From positions 1-64,000 of the forward strand of contig NZ_JACBZF010000005.1 of assembly GCF_013408095.1 (NCBI RefSeq): a DNA stretch of 64,000 nt. The letters run 5' to 3'. Shown here in pieces: positions 34,895 to 43,500 of the stretch (positions are counted from its first letter, which is position 1; every line of letters starts with the position of its first letter). The notes beneath the pieces are model-generated. The model saw nothing but the letters and a program-made list of their open reading frames with translations. It had not been told where the DNA came from and did not search any database. Both the position numbers and the translations under genes were made by a program. The DNA is from Novosphingobium marinum. Lineage in GTDB: Bacteria > Pseudomonadota > Alphaproteobacteria > Sphingomonadales > Sphingomonadaceae.

Positions 34895-36328
34895 ATGAAG
34901 ACGCGGACTGCCCTTCTTGCCCTGACACTTCTTGCCGGCTGCACGGTCGGCCCGGAGTACGAGCGTCCGGAAGTCGCCGGAGCGGTGGGCGATGACTGGC
35001 TGAGCGATGCGAACGCCGGAGCCTTCGATGCCGAACCCTGGCGGCGATTGGGCGATCCGCTGCTTGCCGAACTCGTCGAGAGGGCGGTGTCACGCAATCT
35101 CGAGATCGGGCAGGCGCGGGCGCGGCTTCGCGAGGCGAGGGCGCTGCGCGATGCCGTCGCCGGCGGTCGCTTGCCGCAGGCGGCGGCGATCGCCTCGGCA
35201 ACGGGGCAGCAGCTTTCGGAGAACGGCCAGCTCCCCGTGGGTAACCTTCCGGGTTTCGACCGCGATTTCTCGCTGTTCGACGCAGGGTTCGACGCTTCGT
35301 GGGAGATCGACCTGTGGGGCGGCACGCGCCGCGCGGTCGAAGCCGCGAGCGCGCGCGTCGCCGCAGCGCAGGCGCAGGAGCGCGAAGTGCGGCTGCAGGT
35401 GATCGCCGAGGTCGTGCGTTCCTATGCCGGGATGCGCGGCGCGCAGGCCGAGGCGCAGGTGCTGCAAGAAGATGCCGAGGCGCAGGCGCGTATCGCCGAC
35501 CTGGTCCGGCAACTCCATCGGTCGGGCGAAGTCGCGCGCTCTGACGGCGAAGAGGCGGCGGCGCGGGCGCGGGCGGCAGCGGCGCAGGTCCCTTCGGCCA
35601 GGGCGCGCGCGTCGGGTTCCGCCTACGCGCTTGCAGTGCTGGCCGGAGAGCCGCCCGAAGCACTGGCCGAAAGGCTGCTCGCCCCGGCGCCGATCCCGCG
35701 CCCGCCAGGCGACGTCGCGGCCGGGATACGTTCGGACATGCTGCGACGTCGGCCCGACGTGCTGGCAGCCGAGGCGGGACTGGAGGCGGCGACAGCCGAC
35801 ATCGGAGTGCAGACCGCGCAGCTTTTCCCGCAGTTCTCGCTGATCGGCCAGATCGGGCAACAGGCGCGCTCGCTCGACGATCTCGCCTCGACCGGCTCGA
35901 CGCGCTTCACCGTGGGGCCGAGCCTGCGCTGGCCGATCTTCTCGGGCGGACGCATCCGTGCACAGATCCGCGCCGCCGACGCGCGCGCCGAGGGAGCCGC
36001 CGCGGCGTACGAACAGGCGGTGCTCCGCGCGCTTGCCGACAGCGAAGCCGCGATCGTTCGCTACGACGCTGCGGTGCGCGCGGCAGACGACCTGATCGCT
36101 GCCGAGGACCGCAGCGCCGAATCGCTCGAACTCGCGAGACAGCGCTATCGGGCGGGCGAGGATAGCCTGATCGACTACCTCGAAGTGCAGTCGCGCTACA
36201 ATGCGGTCCGGCGCGCGGCGGCGCAGGCAAAGGCGGCGCAGCTCGAAGCTCATGCCGCGCTGGTCAAGGCGCTGGGCGGCGGCTGGGCCGGAGGTGCCGC
36301 CGACGACCCGCCGGAGGAACTTCCGTGA
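34895..36328 (+). CDS. Outer-membrane efflux lipoprotein (NodT/OprM type)
   Basis: 477 residues. LLAGCTVGPEYERP carries a lipobox (Cys16) and the conserved start of NodT-family channels. Two repeats of the TolC-type fold are visible, with ASWEIDLWGGTRRAVEAASA in the first and LRWPIFSGGRIRAQIRAAD in the second, plus RRPDVLAAEAGLEAATADIG. It completes an envelope-spanning export system with the HlyD and ABC-2 proteins. The stop overlaps the DUF938 GTG start. Confidence 0.94.
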   Translation: MKTRTALLALTLLAGCTVGPEYERPEVAGAVGDDWLSDANAGAFDAEPWRRLGDPLLAELVERAVSRNLEIGQARARLREARALRDAVAGGRLPQAAAIASATGQQLSENGQLPVGNLPGFDRDFSLFDAGFDASWEIDLWGGTRRAVEAASARVAAAQAQEREVRLQVIAEVVRSYAGMRGAQAEAQVLQEDAEAQARIADLVRQLHRSGEVARSDGEEAAARARAAAAQVPSARARASGSAYALAVLAGEPPEALAERLLAPAPIPRPPGDVAAGIRSDMLRRRPDVLAAEAGLEAATADIGVQTAQLFPQFSLIGQIGQQARSLDDLASTGSTRFTVGPSLRWPIFSGGRIRAQIRAADARAEGAAAAYEQAVLRALADSEAAIVRYDAAVRAADDLIAAEDRSAESLELARQRYRAGEDSLIDYLEVQSRYNAVRRAAAQAKAAQLEAHAALVKALGGGWAGGAADDPPEELP

Positions 36329-36933
36329 CCGCCCCCGACGCACGCCGTTTCGCTCCCGCAACCCAGCGCAACCGCGACCCGATCGCGGCAATCCTGCGCG
36401 ATATCCTGCCCGATACCGGCCTCGTCCTCGAAGTAGCGAGCGGGACGGGCGAGCATTGCGTCCACTTCGCGCGCGCCTTTCCTGGCCTCGATTGGCAGCC
36501 GTCCGACCCGTCGCCCGACGCGCTTCGCTCCATCGCGGCGTGGATTGCGGTCGAGGGCACGGCGAACGTGCGCCCGCCGCTGGAACTCGATGCGGCGCGG
36601 GAGCCGTGGCCGCTCGATCATGCCGACGCGATCCTTTGCATCAACATGGTCCACATCAGCCCGTGGGAGGCCACCATCGGCCTGATGCGCGGGGCTGCGG
36701 CGCTGTTGCCACCCGGCGCGCCGCTCTTTCTCTACGGCCCCTACCGGCGCGGCGACCGCCCGTTCGAGCCGAGCAATGCCGCGTTCGATGCCGACCTGAA
36801 ACTGCGCGATCCTACCTGGGGCCTGCGCGAACTCGATGCGGTGACCGGGCTTGCCTCGGAGCACGGGCTGGAGCGAGAAAGCGTGATCGAAATGCCCGCC
36901 AACAACCTCTCGGTCGTCTTCAGGCGCGGCTGA
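36325..36933 (+). CDS. DUF938 SAM-dependent methyltransferase
   Basis: 202 residues; GTG start at 36325 in a GTGA overlap, with GGAGGAAC upstream. RRFAPATQRNRDPIAAILRD is the family's N-terminal signature; SAM motif I is VLEVASGTGEHCVHFA, and ILCINMVHISPWEATIGLM is the second conserved block. DUF938 proteins are predicted methyltransferases of unknown substrate. Tight coupling to the export operon may be just position, or it may modify the exported compound. Confidence 0.9.
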   Translation: MTAPDARRFAPATQRNRDPIAAILRDILPDTGLVLEVASGTGEHCVHFARAFPGLDWQPSDPSPDALRSIAAWIAVEGTANVRPPLELDAAREPWPLDHADAILCINMVHISPWEATIGLMRGAAALLPPGAPLFLYGPYRRGDRPFEPSNAAFDADLKLRDPTWGLRELDAVTGLASEHGLERESVIEMPANNLSVVFRRG

Positions 36934-36936
36934 GCC

Positions 36937-38262
36937 TCAACCGAATTCGCGACGGACAAGGCGCGGGAGCACGGCGAATTGCGCGGCGGCCCGGACAACG
37001 AAGAACGTCACGAACGCGATCCACAGGCCGGTATTGGTCAGCGGCGACCCGGCCCACAGGATGCCGACATAGACCGCGATGGCCGCCAGCATGGTCAGCA
37101 GCATCGCGCGCGTCCAGGCGGCGCCCACGAACACGCCGTCGAGCACGAACGAAAACGAGCCGACCAGCGGCAGCAGGACGACCCAGCCGACGTACTCGGC
37201 AGCGAGATTCGAGACGGCCTCGTCGGTGCTGAAGCTGCGCGCGATCGCCTCCCCCGCGACGAGGTAGGCGAGCGCCAGCACCACGCCCAGCCCGAAGCCC
37301 CAAGCCAGCGTCGACTTCAGGATCGCGGCGAACCGCTCCCGGCTGCGCGCGCCCTGCGCTTCTCCGACGAGGACCTGCGCGGCGTTCTCGAACCCGTCGA
37401 GCGCGAGCGTCGCGAGCATGAAGAGCTGGAACAGGATGCCGTTCGCCGCCAGTACGACCGCGCCCTGCTGCGCGCCGCTCCGCGCGAAGATCAGCATCGC
37501 ACCCGACAGCAGCAGCGTGCGGAAGAACAGGTCGCGGTTGAGCGAGAACAGTTCGCGCATGCGCGACGCCTGCCACGTTGCGCGCTCCACCGCAGCCTCG
37601 CGCAGACCGCGCGCGGCAGGAAGGCGCAGGACGAGGAGCGCGAGCACCGCGAACTTCAGCCCCTCGGACACGAGCGTCGCCGCCGCGACACCGGCGACGC
37701 CCCAGCCGAACGACAGGACGAACAGCACGTCGAGCCCGATGTGCACGACGTTGGCCGCTACTTCTACCGCGAGGACCGTGCGCACCCGCCGCTGGCCGAT
37801 CAGCCAGCCGACGAGCACCGCGTTGACCAGCCAGGCGACTCCTGCCCAGTAACGGATGCCGATGTACGTCCGCGCCTCGTCCGCCACTGCATCGCCGGCT
37901 TCGAGCAGGTCGAGACCGAAGGCGATGGCGAAGGGCTTGGCCAGCAGCAGTAGCGCGGCGATCAGGAACGAGGCGCCGAGCGCGCGGACCAGCGTCTGCG
38001 CCCGGTCCGCCTCGCTCCCCCGTCCGGCGGCCTGCGCGGTCAGCGCGATCGTGCCGGTGCGCAGGAAGTTGAACGTGTTGAGCAGCGCCAGCATGAACTT
38101 CGCGCCAAGCTCTACCGCGCCCTGCGCAGAGGCATCGCCCAGCCGCCCTATCACCCACATGTCGGCCAGTCCGAACAGCGCGGTCGCGACGTTGGTCAGC
38201 ATCGCGGGAAGGGCGATGCTCCACACGAGGCGGCTGTTGCTGGTGGCGGGCGGCGGCGGCAT
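36937..38262 (-). CDS. MATE-family efflux transporter (DinF-like)
   Basis: 441 residues, twelve helices. SRLVWSIALPAMLTNVATAL and GLADMWVIGRLGDASAQGA open the transporter, and ANGILFQLFMLATLALDGFE is the DinF-branch motif in helix 8. ATG at 38262 chosen because the preceding 63 codons are Pro/Arg-rich and lie over the divergent promoter. It exports cationic compounds in exchange for H+ or Na+. It is convergent with DUF938, three bases apart, and divergent from the kinase-like gene. Confidence 0.92.
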   Translation of the reverse strand: MPPPPATSNSRLVWSIALPAMLTNVATALFGLADMWVIGRLGDASAQGAVELGAKFMLALLNTFNFLRTGTIALTAQAAGRGSEADRAQTLVRALGASFLIAALLLLAKPFAIAFGLDLLEAGDAVADEARTYIGIRYWAGVAWLVNAVLVGWLIGQRRVRTVLAVEVAANVVHIGLDVLFVLSFGWGVAGVAAATLVSEGLKFAVLALLVLRLPAARGLREAAVERATWQASRMRELFSLNRDLFFRTLLLSGAMLIFARSGAQQGAVVLAANGILFQLFMLATLALDGFENAAQVLVGEAQGARSRERFAAILKSTLAWGFGLGVVLALAYLVAGEAIARSFSTDEAVSNLAAEYVGWVVLLPLVGSFSFVLDGVFVGAAWTRAMLLTMLAAIAVYVGILWAGSPLTNTGLWIAFVTFFVVRAAAQFAVLPRLVRREFG

Positions 38263-38365
38263 TTCGGGCGCGTTGCAGCAATTGCTGGACCGGTCAATCG
38301 CGATGGTCGATAATACGACTCTCGGTCCGCCGGCCGAGCGCGGCAAAGACGGGGGCACCGACCGG

Positions 38366-39169
38366 ATGCGCAAGATCGCCGAACGCGTCGGGCGGTTGCT
38401 CGGCACCGAGGGATGCCACGCCAGGCGCCTGGGCGGCGGCGATATTTCCACCGTTTACGAGGTCGAGGTACCCGGCGGCGATACCGCGGTCGCCAAGGCT
38501 TCGGAGCGCGCGCGGGCCGAAGCGGAGATGCTGCGCGCGCTGGCGGGCGCGGGCGTACCCGCGCCGGCAATCCTGGCTGTCGAGGACGATCTTCTGGTGA
38601 TCGAGCGCGTTCCCGGACACACCGGCCCCGGTTCGGCGTGGGATTCGCTCGCCCAGGTCCTCGCCCGGCTGCGCGATGCGGGGGAGGGCGAGTACGGCTG
38701 GAGCGAGGACTACGCCTTCGGCCCGGTAGCGCTGCCCAACGCGGCGAATGCCGACTGGGCGCGTTTCTGGGCGGAAAACCGGCTCGCGTGCCATCTGCCG
38801 TACCTGCCCGCATCGCTGGGCAAGCGGATCGAGGCAGTCTGCGACGGGATCGGCGACCTGCTTCCCGCAAGCCCGCGGACCGCGCTGCTTCACGGCGACT
38901 TGTGGGGAGGCAACGTCATGTCGCTTGACGGCGAGATCACCGGCCTCATCGATCCGGCCAGCTATCGCGGCGATACCGAGGTCGACGTCGCGATGCTGAC
39001 CATGTTCGACCGGCCGTCGACACGCTTTTTCGAGATGCTGGAAATGGAAACGGGCTGGCAGGAACGCCAGCCCGTCTACCGGCTCTTTCCCCTGATCGTC
39101 CATTTCAGGCTTTTCGGGGAGAGCTATCGAGCCCGGCTGGAGGCGGACCTCGACCGGATCGGTGTCTGA
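38366..39169 (+). CDS. Fructosamine kinase/aminoglycoside phosphotransferase-like protein
   Basis: 267 residues. ARRLGGGDISTVYEV is the nucleotide loop, LLHGDLWGGNVMSLDG the catalytic loop and GLIDPASYRGDTEVDVAML the metal-binding DxD-like loop of fructosamine-3-kinase family proteins. Family members phosphorylate sugar adducts on proteins so that they can be removed. ATG at 38366 has GGGGG upstream; 38303 is an alternative. It is convergent with the host-attachment-like gene. Confidence 0.9.
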   Translation: MRKIAERVGRLLGTEGCHARRLGGGDISTVYEVEVPGGDTAVAKASERARAEAEMLRALAGAGVPAPAILAVEDDLLVIERVPGHTGPGSAWDSLAQVLARLRDAGEGEYGWSEDYAFGPVALPNAANADWARFWAENRLACHLPYLPASLGKRIEAVCDGIGDLLPASPRTALLHGDLWGGNVMSLDGEITGLIDPASYRGDTEVDVAMLTMFDRPSTRFFEMLEMETGWQERQPVYRLFPLIVHFRLFGESYRARLEADLDRIGV

Positions 39170-39181
39170 ACCGCAACGGCC

Positions 39182-39589
39182 TCAGGCCGCCTCGATCGCC
39201 TTCAGGATGTCGTTCGCCGGCGAATTGACGAGGTCCTTGGCCATCTCCGCGACGATGACCTTTTCCGTCTCCTTGTGCCAGTGATGGCGCAGTTCGCCCA
39301 GGCTGCCCGGATCGGCGATGACCACGAGCTTCGAGATCTCGTGCTTGAGCACCTTCTGGTTGATCCATTCCGCGACCCCCGCCGCGTGGGCCAGCTCCTC
39401 GAGGTCGTCGAGCCGCGAATCGGGGGGCGAACCGTCCTGGTGACGTATCCCCGCGCTGTAGTTGGTTTCGCGAATATCCGGCTTGCCTTCCATCTGCAGC
39501 TTTGGCTCGGTCGCGGTGCCGGCGTTGCGCATCAACAGGAACTTCTCCCCGTCGAGCACGGCTACGTGGGTCTTGGCTGGCAAGATCAT
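39182..39589 (-). CDS. Host-attachment-protein family (baeRF-like) protein
   Basis: 135 residues. MILPAKTHVAVLDGEKFLLM begins the family named after an Agrobacterium protein needed for attachment; the C-terminus has KLVVIADPGSLGELRHHW, and then a helix. The fold is related to archaeal release-factor-like domains, and real function is unproven. AAGGAG sits well before the ATG. It is divergent from an EthD-like gene. The annotation name should not be taken as proof of host contact. Confidence 0.85.
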   Translation of the reverse strand: MILPAKTHVAVLDGEKFLLMRNAGTATEPKLQMEGKPDIRETNYSAGIRHQDGSPPDSRLDDLEELAHAAGVAEWINQKVLKHEISKLVVIADPGSLGELRHHWHKETEKVIVAEMAKDLVNSPANDILKAIEAA

Positions 39590-39701
39590 GCGTATCTCCT
39601 TCTCTATTGCCTGTCATAAACGAGCGAAACGCGGCATGGTGCCCGAAAAGCCGGGACACGCGGGCGAACCGCGGCGCGGCCATGGAGAGGAGACGGAACG
39701 C

Positions 39702-40427
39702 TTGCTCAAGCTCATCTATTGCATCCGGCGCCAGCCACACCTCAGCCTCGAGGAGTTCCAGGCGCACTGGCTGGAAACGCATGCCCGCTACGGCCGCGAC
39801 AACCCCGTTATCCGGCGCTATATCCAGTATCACCGGCTGATCGACGATCCGGTCATGCAGGCGATGGAGCAGGCAGAGGGAACCGTCGTCGAGCCCTTCG
39901 ACGGCGTGGCCGTATCCTGGTGGGACGACGCGGAATCGCTGAAGGCGGAAATGGCGGGGCCGCGCGTGGCCGAGGCGCTGGAGGACGAGAAGCACTTCAT
40001 CGACCATTCGCGCTCGACCGCCTGCCTGGCCGAGGAACGGGTTATCTTCGAGCCGCAGGGCAACACCCCGCTCGTCCTGTTCGAATGCCTCAAGCGCCGG
40101 ACGGACATCGACCATGCCGAATTCTCGAAACGCTGGCACGAGCACGGCAAGATCGGACGGCGCGCGCGCGACGCGGGCTTCTTGAAAGGCTACATCCAGA
40201 ACGTGACGCTGGAAGGCAGGCAGGAGGGGCTTGAGGCGATCTCCGGCGACGACACGTTCGACGGAGTGACCACCGGCTATTTCGAGAGCGTCGCCAAGCT
40301 AAGGAAGCTGCTCGGATCGCCGCTCGTCACCAAGGACGCGTACGAGGACGAGTGCCTGTTCATGGACCACAAGCGTTGCGGGTACCTCGTCACGCGCCGT
40401 CACGTGATCCGCGACCTCATCCGCTGA
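39702..40427 (+). CDS. Two-domain EthD-like protein
   Basis: 241 residues from a TTG at 39702, which has GAGGAG upstream; no ATG is close to the first domain (an in-frame one is at 39636). Two EthD-like repeats are seen: LLKLIYCIRRQPHLSLEEFQ with WLETHARYG, and LVLFECLKRRTDIDHAEFSK with WHEHGKIG. The HYDxxH-like residues differ in detail between copies. Such proteins often stand near P450s; here the neighbours are unrelated. Reaction unknown. Confidence 0.82.
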   Translation: MLKLIYCIRRQPHLSLEEFQAHWLETHARYGRDNPVIRRYIQYHRLIDDPVMQAMEQAEGTVVEPFDGVAVSWWDDAESLKAEMAGPRVAEALEDEKHFIDHSRSTACLAEERVIFEPQGNTPLVLFECLKRRTDIDHAEFSKRWHEHGKIGRRARDAGFLKGYIQNVTLEGRQEGLEAISGDDTFDGVTTGYFESVAKLRKLLGSPLVTKDAYEDECLFMDHKRCGYLVTRRHVIRDLIR

Positions 40428-40434
40428 CCCGCAC

Positions 40435-41364
40435 TCAGTCCCCGGCGATCTGCCGGTAGAGCCGCTCCATGTCGGCGGGCCGCGCGAGGTCGGTGCCGGG
40501 GGTAAGCACCGCCGCGGTACCGCCCGCCATGCCGAAGCGAAACGCTTCTTCGGCGTTCGACCCCGACGCGAGGCGATGGACCATCGCGGCCAGGAAACTG
40601 TCGCCTGCGCCGACTGCGCTTTTCGCCTCCACCGGGATCGCGGGCAGGTAGAGCGTGCCGTCGGGACCGGCCAGCACCGCGCCTTCGTGCCCCATCGTCA
40701 CCGCGACAAGGCGCGCGCCGCCCGCGTCGACGATCGCCATTGCGGCAGCGCCCACGTCCGCGACCGTGGCGAGGGGCCTGCCGACCAGCTTTTCGAGTTC
40801 GCCCTGGCTCGGTTTGACGAGCGCGAACCCGCCGCCCGCGAGCGCCGCGCCAAGCGCCGGCCCGGAGGTGTCGAGCACGACCTCTATTCCGCGCGGGCGA
40901 AGGCGGCTTGCCAGTTGCGCGTAGAAACCGGCGGGCACGCCCGGCGGAAGCGAGCCGCTGGCGACGAGGTAATCGCATTGCACCGTCTCGAGCAGGTCGA
41001 GGCATTGCGCGCATTCGGCCTCGGTCACGACGGGGCCGGGGGGCACGAAGCGGTATTCCTTGCCGCTCGCGCGCTCGAAGACATTGGTCGCGATGCGCGT
41101 TTCGCCGGTGATCGCGATGCGGTTGCGTACCAGCTGGTGCAGGTCGAGCAGGCCGTCTAGCGCGACGCCGGTCGCGCCGCCCGAAAGGTAGAAGCAGCGC
41201 GCATGGCCCCCGAGCCGCACGAAGACGCGCGCGACGTTGATGCCGCCACCGCCCGGCGCGTGCCGCTCGGCATGGCCGCGCATCTTGTGCGTGTGGCGGA
41301 CCTCGTCGACCTCGTACGACAGGTCGATCGTCGGGTTCATGGTGAGCGTCGCGATGGTCTTCAT
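40435..41364 (-). CDS. PfkB-family sugar kinase, 1-phosphofructokinase-like
   Basis: 309 residues. MKTIATLTMNPTIDLSYEVD, PGGGGINVARVFVRLGG (about 38-53) and AVGAGDSFLAAMVHRL with catalytic Asp255 are typical of the PfkB branch that phosphorylates fructose-1-phosphate, fructose-6-phosphate or tagatose-6-phosphate. Exact substrate is uncertain because no PTS or fructose genes are nearby. It is convergent with the EthD gene and followed by a gap containing a terminator. Confidence 0.92.
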   Translation of the reverse strand: MKTIATLTMNPTIDLSYEVDEVRHTHKMRGHAERHAPGGGGINVARVFVRLGGHARCFYLSGGATGVALDGLLDLHQLVRNRIAITGETRIATNVFERASGKEYRFVPPGPVVTEAECAQCLDLLETVQCDYLVASGSLPPGVPAGFYAQLASRLRPRGIEVVLDTSGPALGAALAGGGFALVKPSQGELEKLVGRPLATVADVGAAAMAIVDAGGARLVAVTMGHEGAVLAGPDGTLYLPAIPVEAKSAVGAGDSFLAAMVHRLASGSNAEEAFRFGMAGGTAAVLTPGTDLARPADMERLYRQIAGD

Positions 41365-41480
41365 GCGCCCGGTCTAGCGAGTGACGGTGCGAAACGAAAT
41401 CCGGGTGGGGGAGCGGGTCGGTGCCGCAAAATCAATCGAGAACGCGAGCAGCCCCGAACCGCATGTCGGCCAGGACGCAC

Positions 41481-41515
41481 AAAGGCCCGCCGCGCTTCAG
41501 GGAACGCGGCGGGCC
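41481..41515 (-). terminator. Terminator after the isocitrate lyase unit
   Basis: Perfect 11-bp stem GGCCCGCCGCG/CGCGGCGGGCC (41484-41494 with 41505-41515) and a ten-base loop, followed on the minus strand by TTT. It lies 34 bases after the stop of the 58-residue gene and so ends the aceA unit. Confidence 0.8.
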
Positions 41516-41548
41516 CCAGGCTTTCCTCCCCAGGAAAACTGTTGCCGG

Positions 41549-41725
41549 TCAGCGCCGGACGGCGCTTCCCAGGCGGTGATAGAGGTTCGAGTACTTCGAC
41601 GAGATCGGATCGTCCTCGTGGGCCTTCAGGTAGAACAGCACGGCTTCCTGAAGGAGTTTGAAATCCTCGTTGGAAAGGACCGCGCGGGACCGCTGCGGCT
41701 CGCGGGGCGGTGTCGTTTCGTCCAT
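41549..41725 (-). CDS. Small 58-residue protein downstream of isocitrate lyase
   Basis: MDETTPPREPQRS, then VLSNEDFKLLQEAVLFYLKA and a short end in RLGSAVRR. A perfect AAGGAGACC lies seven bases before the ATG. The frame starts 34 bases after the isocitrate lyase stop, is followed by a terminator, and has good codon use, so it is a real gene. It is a single helical protein with no known domain. Co-transcription with aceA suggests a regulatory or stabilising role in the glyoxylate shunt, which is inference. Confidence 0.85.
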   Translation of the reverse strand: MDETTPPREPQRSRAVLSNEDFKLLQEAVLFYLKAHEDDPISSKYSNLYHRLGSAVRR

Positions 41726-41758
41726 CTAGGGTCTCCTTGGTTCCCCCGGTACCGCCGC

Positions 41759-43354
41759 TCAGGCGGCGGCGAACTGGTTCATCGTATTGGCGGTGCCACC
41801 GGCCTTCAGGGCTGCCTCGCCCGCGAAGTATTCCTTGTGGTCATCGCCCATGTCGGACCCTGCCATGTTCTGGTGCTTCACGCACGCGATGCTTTCGCGA
41901 ATTTCCTTGCGCTGCACGTTCGCGACATAGCCGAGCATGCCCTGGTCGCCAAAGTACTCGCGGGCCAGGTTGTCGGTGGAAAGCGCCGCGGTGTGATAGG
42001 TCGGCAGTGTGATGAGGTGGTGGAAGATGCCCGCCCGCGCCGCGCCGTCGCGCTGGAAGGTGCGGATCTTCTCGTCGGCCTCGGCGGCGAGGTCGGTGCC
42101 GTCGTAGTCGACGCTCATCAGCTTCGCGCGGTCATAGGCCGAAACGTCGCGGCCGGCTTCCTGCCATGCGTCAAAGACTTGCTGTCGGAAGTTCAGCGTC
42201 CAGTTGAAGCTGGGCGAGTTGTTGTAGACCAGCTTGGCGTTGGGCACGACTTCGCGGATGCGGTCGACCATGCCGGCGATCTGCTCGACGTGCGGCTTCT
42301 CGGTCTCGATCCACAGCAGGTCCGCGCCGTTCTGGAGCGAGGTGATGCAGTCGAGCACGACGCGGTCGGCACCCGTACCGGGGCGGAACTGGTAGAGGTT
42401 GGAGGGCAGGCGCCGGGGACGCATCAGCTTGCCTTCGCGGTTGATCAGGACGTCGCCGGGGTTGCCCGCGCCCTCGATCTCCTCGCAGTCGAGGAAGGCG
42501 TTGTACTGGTCGCCAAGGTCGCCGGCCTCGCGGACATAGGCGATCTGCTTGGTGAGGCCCGCGCCCAGCGAATCGGTTCGGGCGACGATGATGCCGTCCT
42601 CGACACCGAGTTCCATGAACGCGTAACGGATGGCGCGGATCTTGGCGAGGAAGTCCTCGTGCGGGACGGTGACCTTGCCGTCCTGGTGGCCGCACTGCTT
42701 TTCGTCGGAGACCTGGTTCTCGATCTGCAGCGCGCAGGCGCCGGCCTCGATCATCTTTTTGGCAAGGAGGTAGGTCGCCTCGGCGTTGCCGAAGCCCGCG
42801 TCGATGTCGGCGATGATCGGGACGACGTGCGTCTCGTAGTTGTCGATGGCGTTCTCGAGGCGCCTTGCCTCGACTTCGTCACCGGCTTCGCGGGCCTTGT
42901 CGAGATCGCGGAACATCATCCCAAGCTCGCGCGCGTCGGCCTGCTTGAGGAAGGTGTAGAGCTCCTCGATCAGCGCCGGAACGCTGGTCTTCTCGTGCAT
43001 CGACTGGTCGGGAAGCGGGCCGAACTCGGAACGCAGCGCGGCGACCATCCAGCCCGAAAGGTAAAGGTAGCGGCGCTTGGTCGAGCCGAAGTGTTTCTTG
43101 ATCGAAATCATCTTCTGCTGGCCGATGAAACCGTGCCAGCAGCCCAGCGACTGGGTGTAGTTGGCCGGATCGGCATCGTAGGCGGCCATGTCCTCGCGCA
43201 TGGTCTTGGCGGTGTACTTCGCGATGTCGAGGCCGGTGCGGAAGCGGTTCTGGAGGCGCATGCGCGCGACCGATTCGGGTTCGATGGCGGACCACGTTTG
43301 CTGGTTTTCGCCGATCGTGCGACCGGCATCGATGATCGTCTGCTGGTAAGTCAT
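41759..43354 (-). CDS. aceA: Isocitrate lyase
   Basis: 531 residues, the long form of isocitrate lyase. It cleaves isocitrate to glyoxylate and succinate in the glyoxylate shunt. SLGCWHGFIGQQK, PIIADIDAGFGNAEATYLLA, the catalytic-loop EKQCGHQDG (Cys221) and NNSPSFNWTLNF are all present. The ATG at 43354 has AAGGA upstream; the GTG three bases before is less likely. It is divergent from an ScfR-type regulator, the usual partner of acetate and short-chain fatty acid genes. No malate synthase gene is in the window. Confidence 0.97.
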   Translation of the reverse strand: MTYQQTIIDAGRTIGENQQTWSAIEPESVARMRLQNRFRTGLDIAKYTAKTMREDMAAYDADPANYTQSLGCWHGFIGQQKMISIKKHFGSTKRRYLYLSGWMVAALRSEFGPLPDQSMHEKTSVPALIEELYTFLKQADARELGMMFRDLDKAREAGDEVEARRLENAIDNYETHVVPIIADIDAGFGNAEATYLLAKKMIEAGACALQIENQVSDEKQCGHQDGKVTVPHEDFLAKIRAIRYAFMELGVEDGIIVARTDSLGAGLTKQIAYVREAGDLGDQYNAFLDCEEIEGAGNPGDVLINREGKLMRPRRLPSNLYQFRPGTGADRVVLDCITSLQNGADLLWIETEKPHVEQIAGMVDRIREVVPNAKLVYNNSPSFNWTLNFRQQVFDAWQEAGRDVSAYDRAKLMSVDYDGTDLAAEADEKIRTFQRDGAARAGIFHHLITLPTYHTAALSTDNLAREYFGDQGMLGYVANVQRKEIRESIACVKHQNMAGSDMGDDHKEYFAGEAALKAGGTANTMNQFAAA

Positions 43355-43465
43355 CACGTATTCCTTCGACTCGGGTAATTTCGTTTCACCCGGCCCACGT
43401 AGGGATCGAGTTTGTTGCGCGAAACTGCCAGCAATGTGCAGCTGTCAAAGATTACAAAAAGGCTT

Positions 43466-43488
43466 TGTCATGATGTAAGAATATGACA
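43466..43488. promoter_or_regulatory. Inverted repeat TGTCAT-N11-ATGACA between aceA and its regulator
   Basis: Perfect 6-bp arms (43466-43471 and 43483-43488) just before the ATG of the ScfR-type gene. Regulators of this family bind near acetate-metabolism genes and often their own promoter. A second, weaker repeat AGTTT-N8-AAACT lies nearer the aceA side, at about 43409-43426. Binding is inferred from position. Confidence 0.4.
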
Positions 43489-43500
43489 TACATTGTTTGT

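Noticed and set aside
39182-39589. A true host-attachment function
   Set aside because: The family name comes from one Agrobacterium protein; the sequence alone does not support a host-contact role.
41381-43378. 665-codon plus-strand frame
   Set aside because: It is antisense to isocitrate lyase and has no recognisable sequence.
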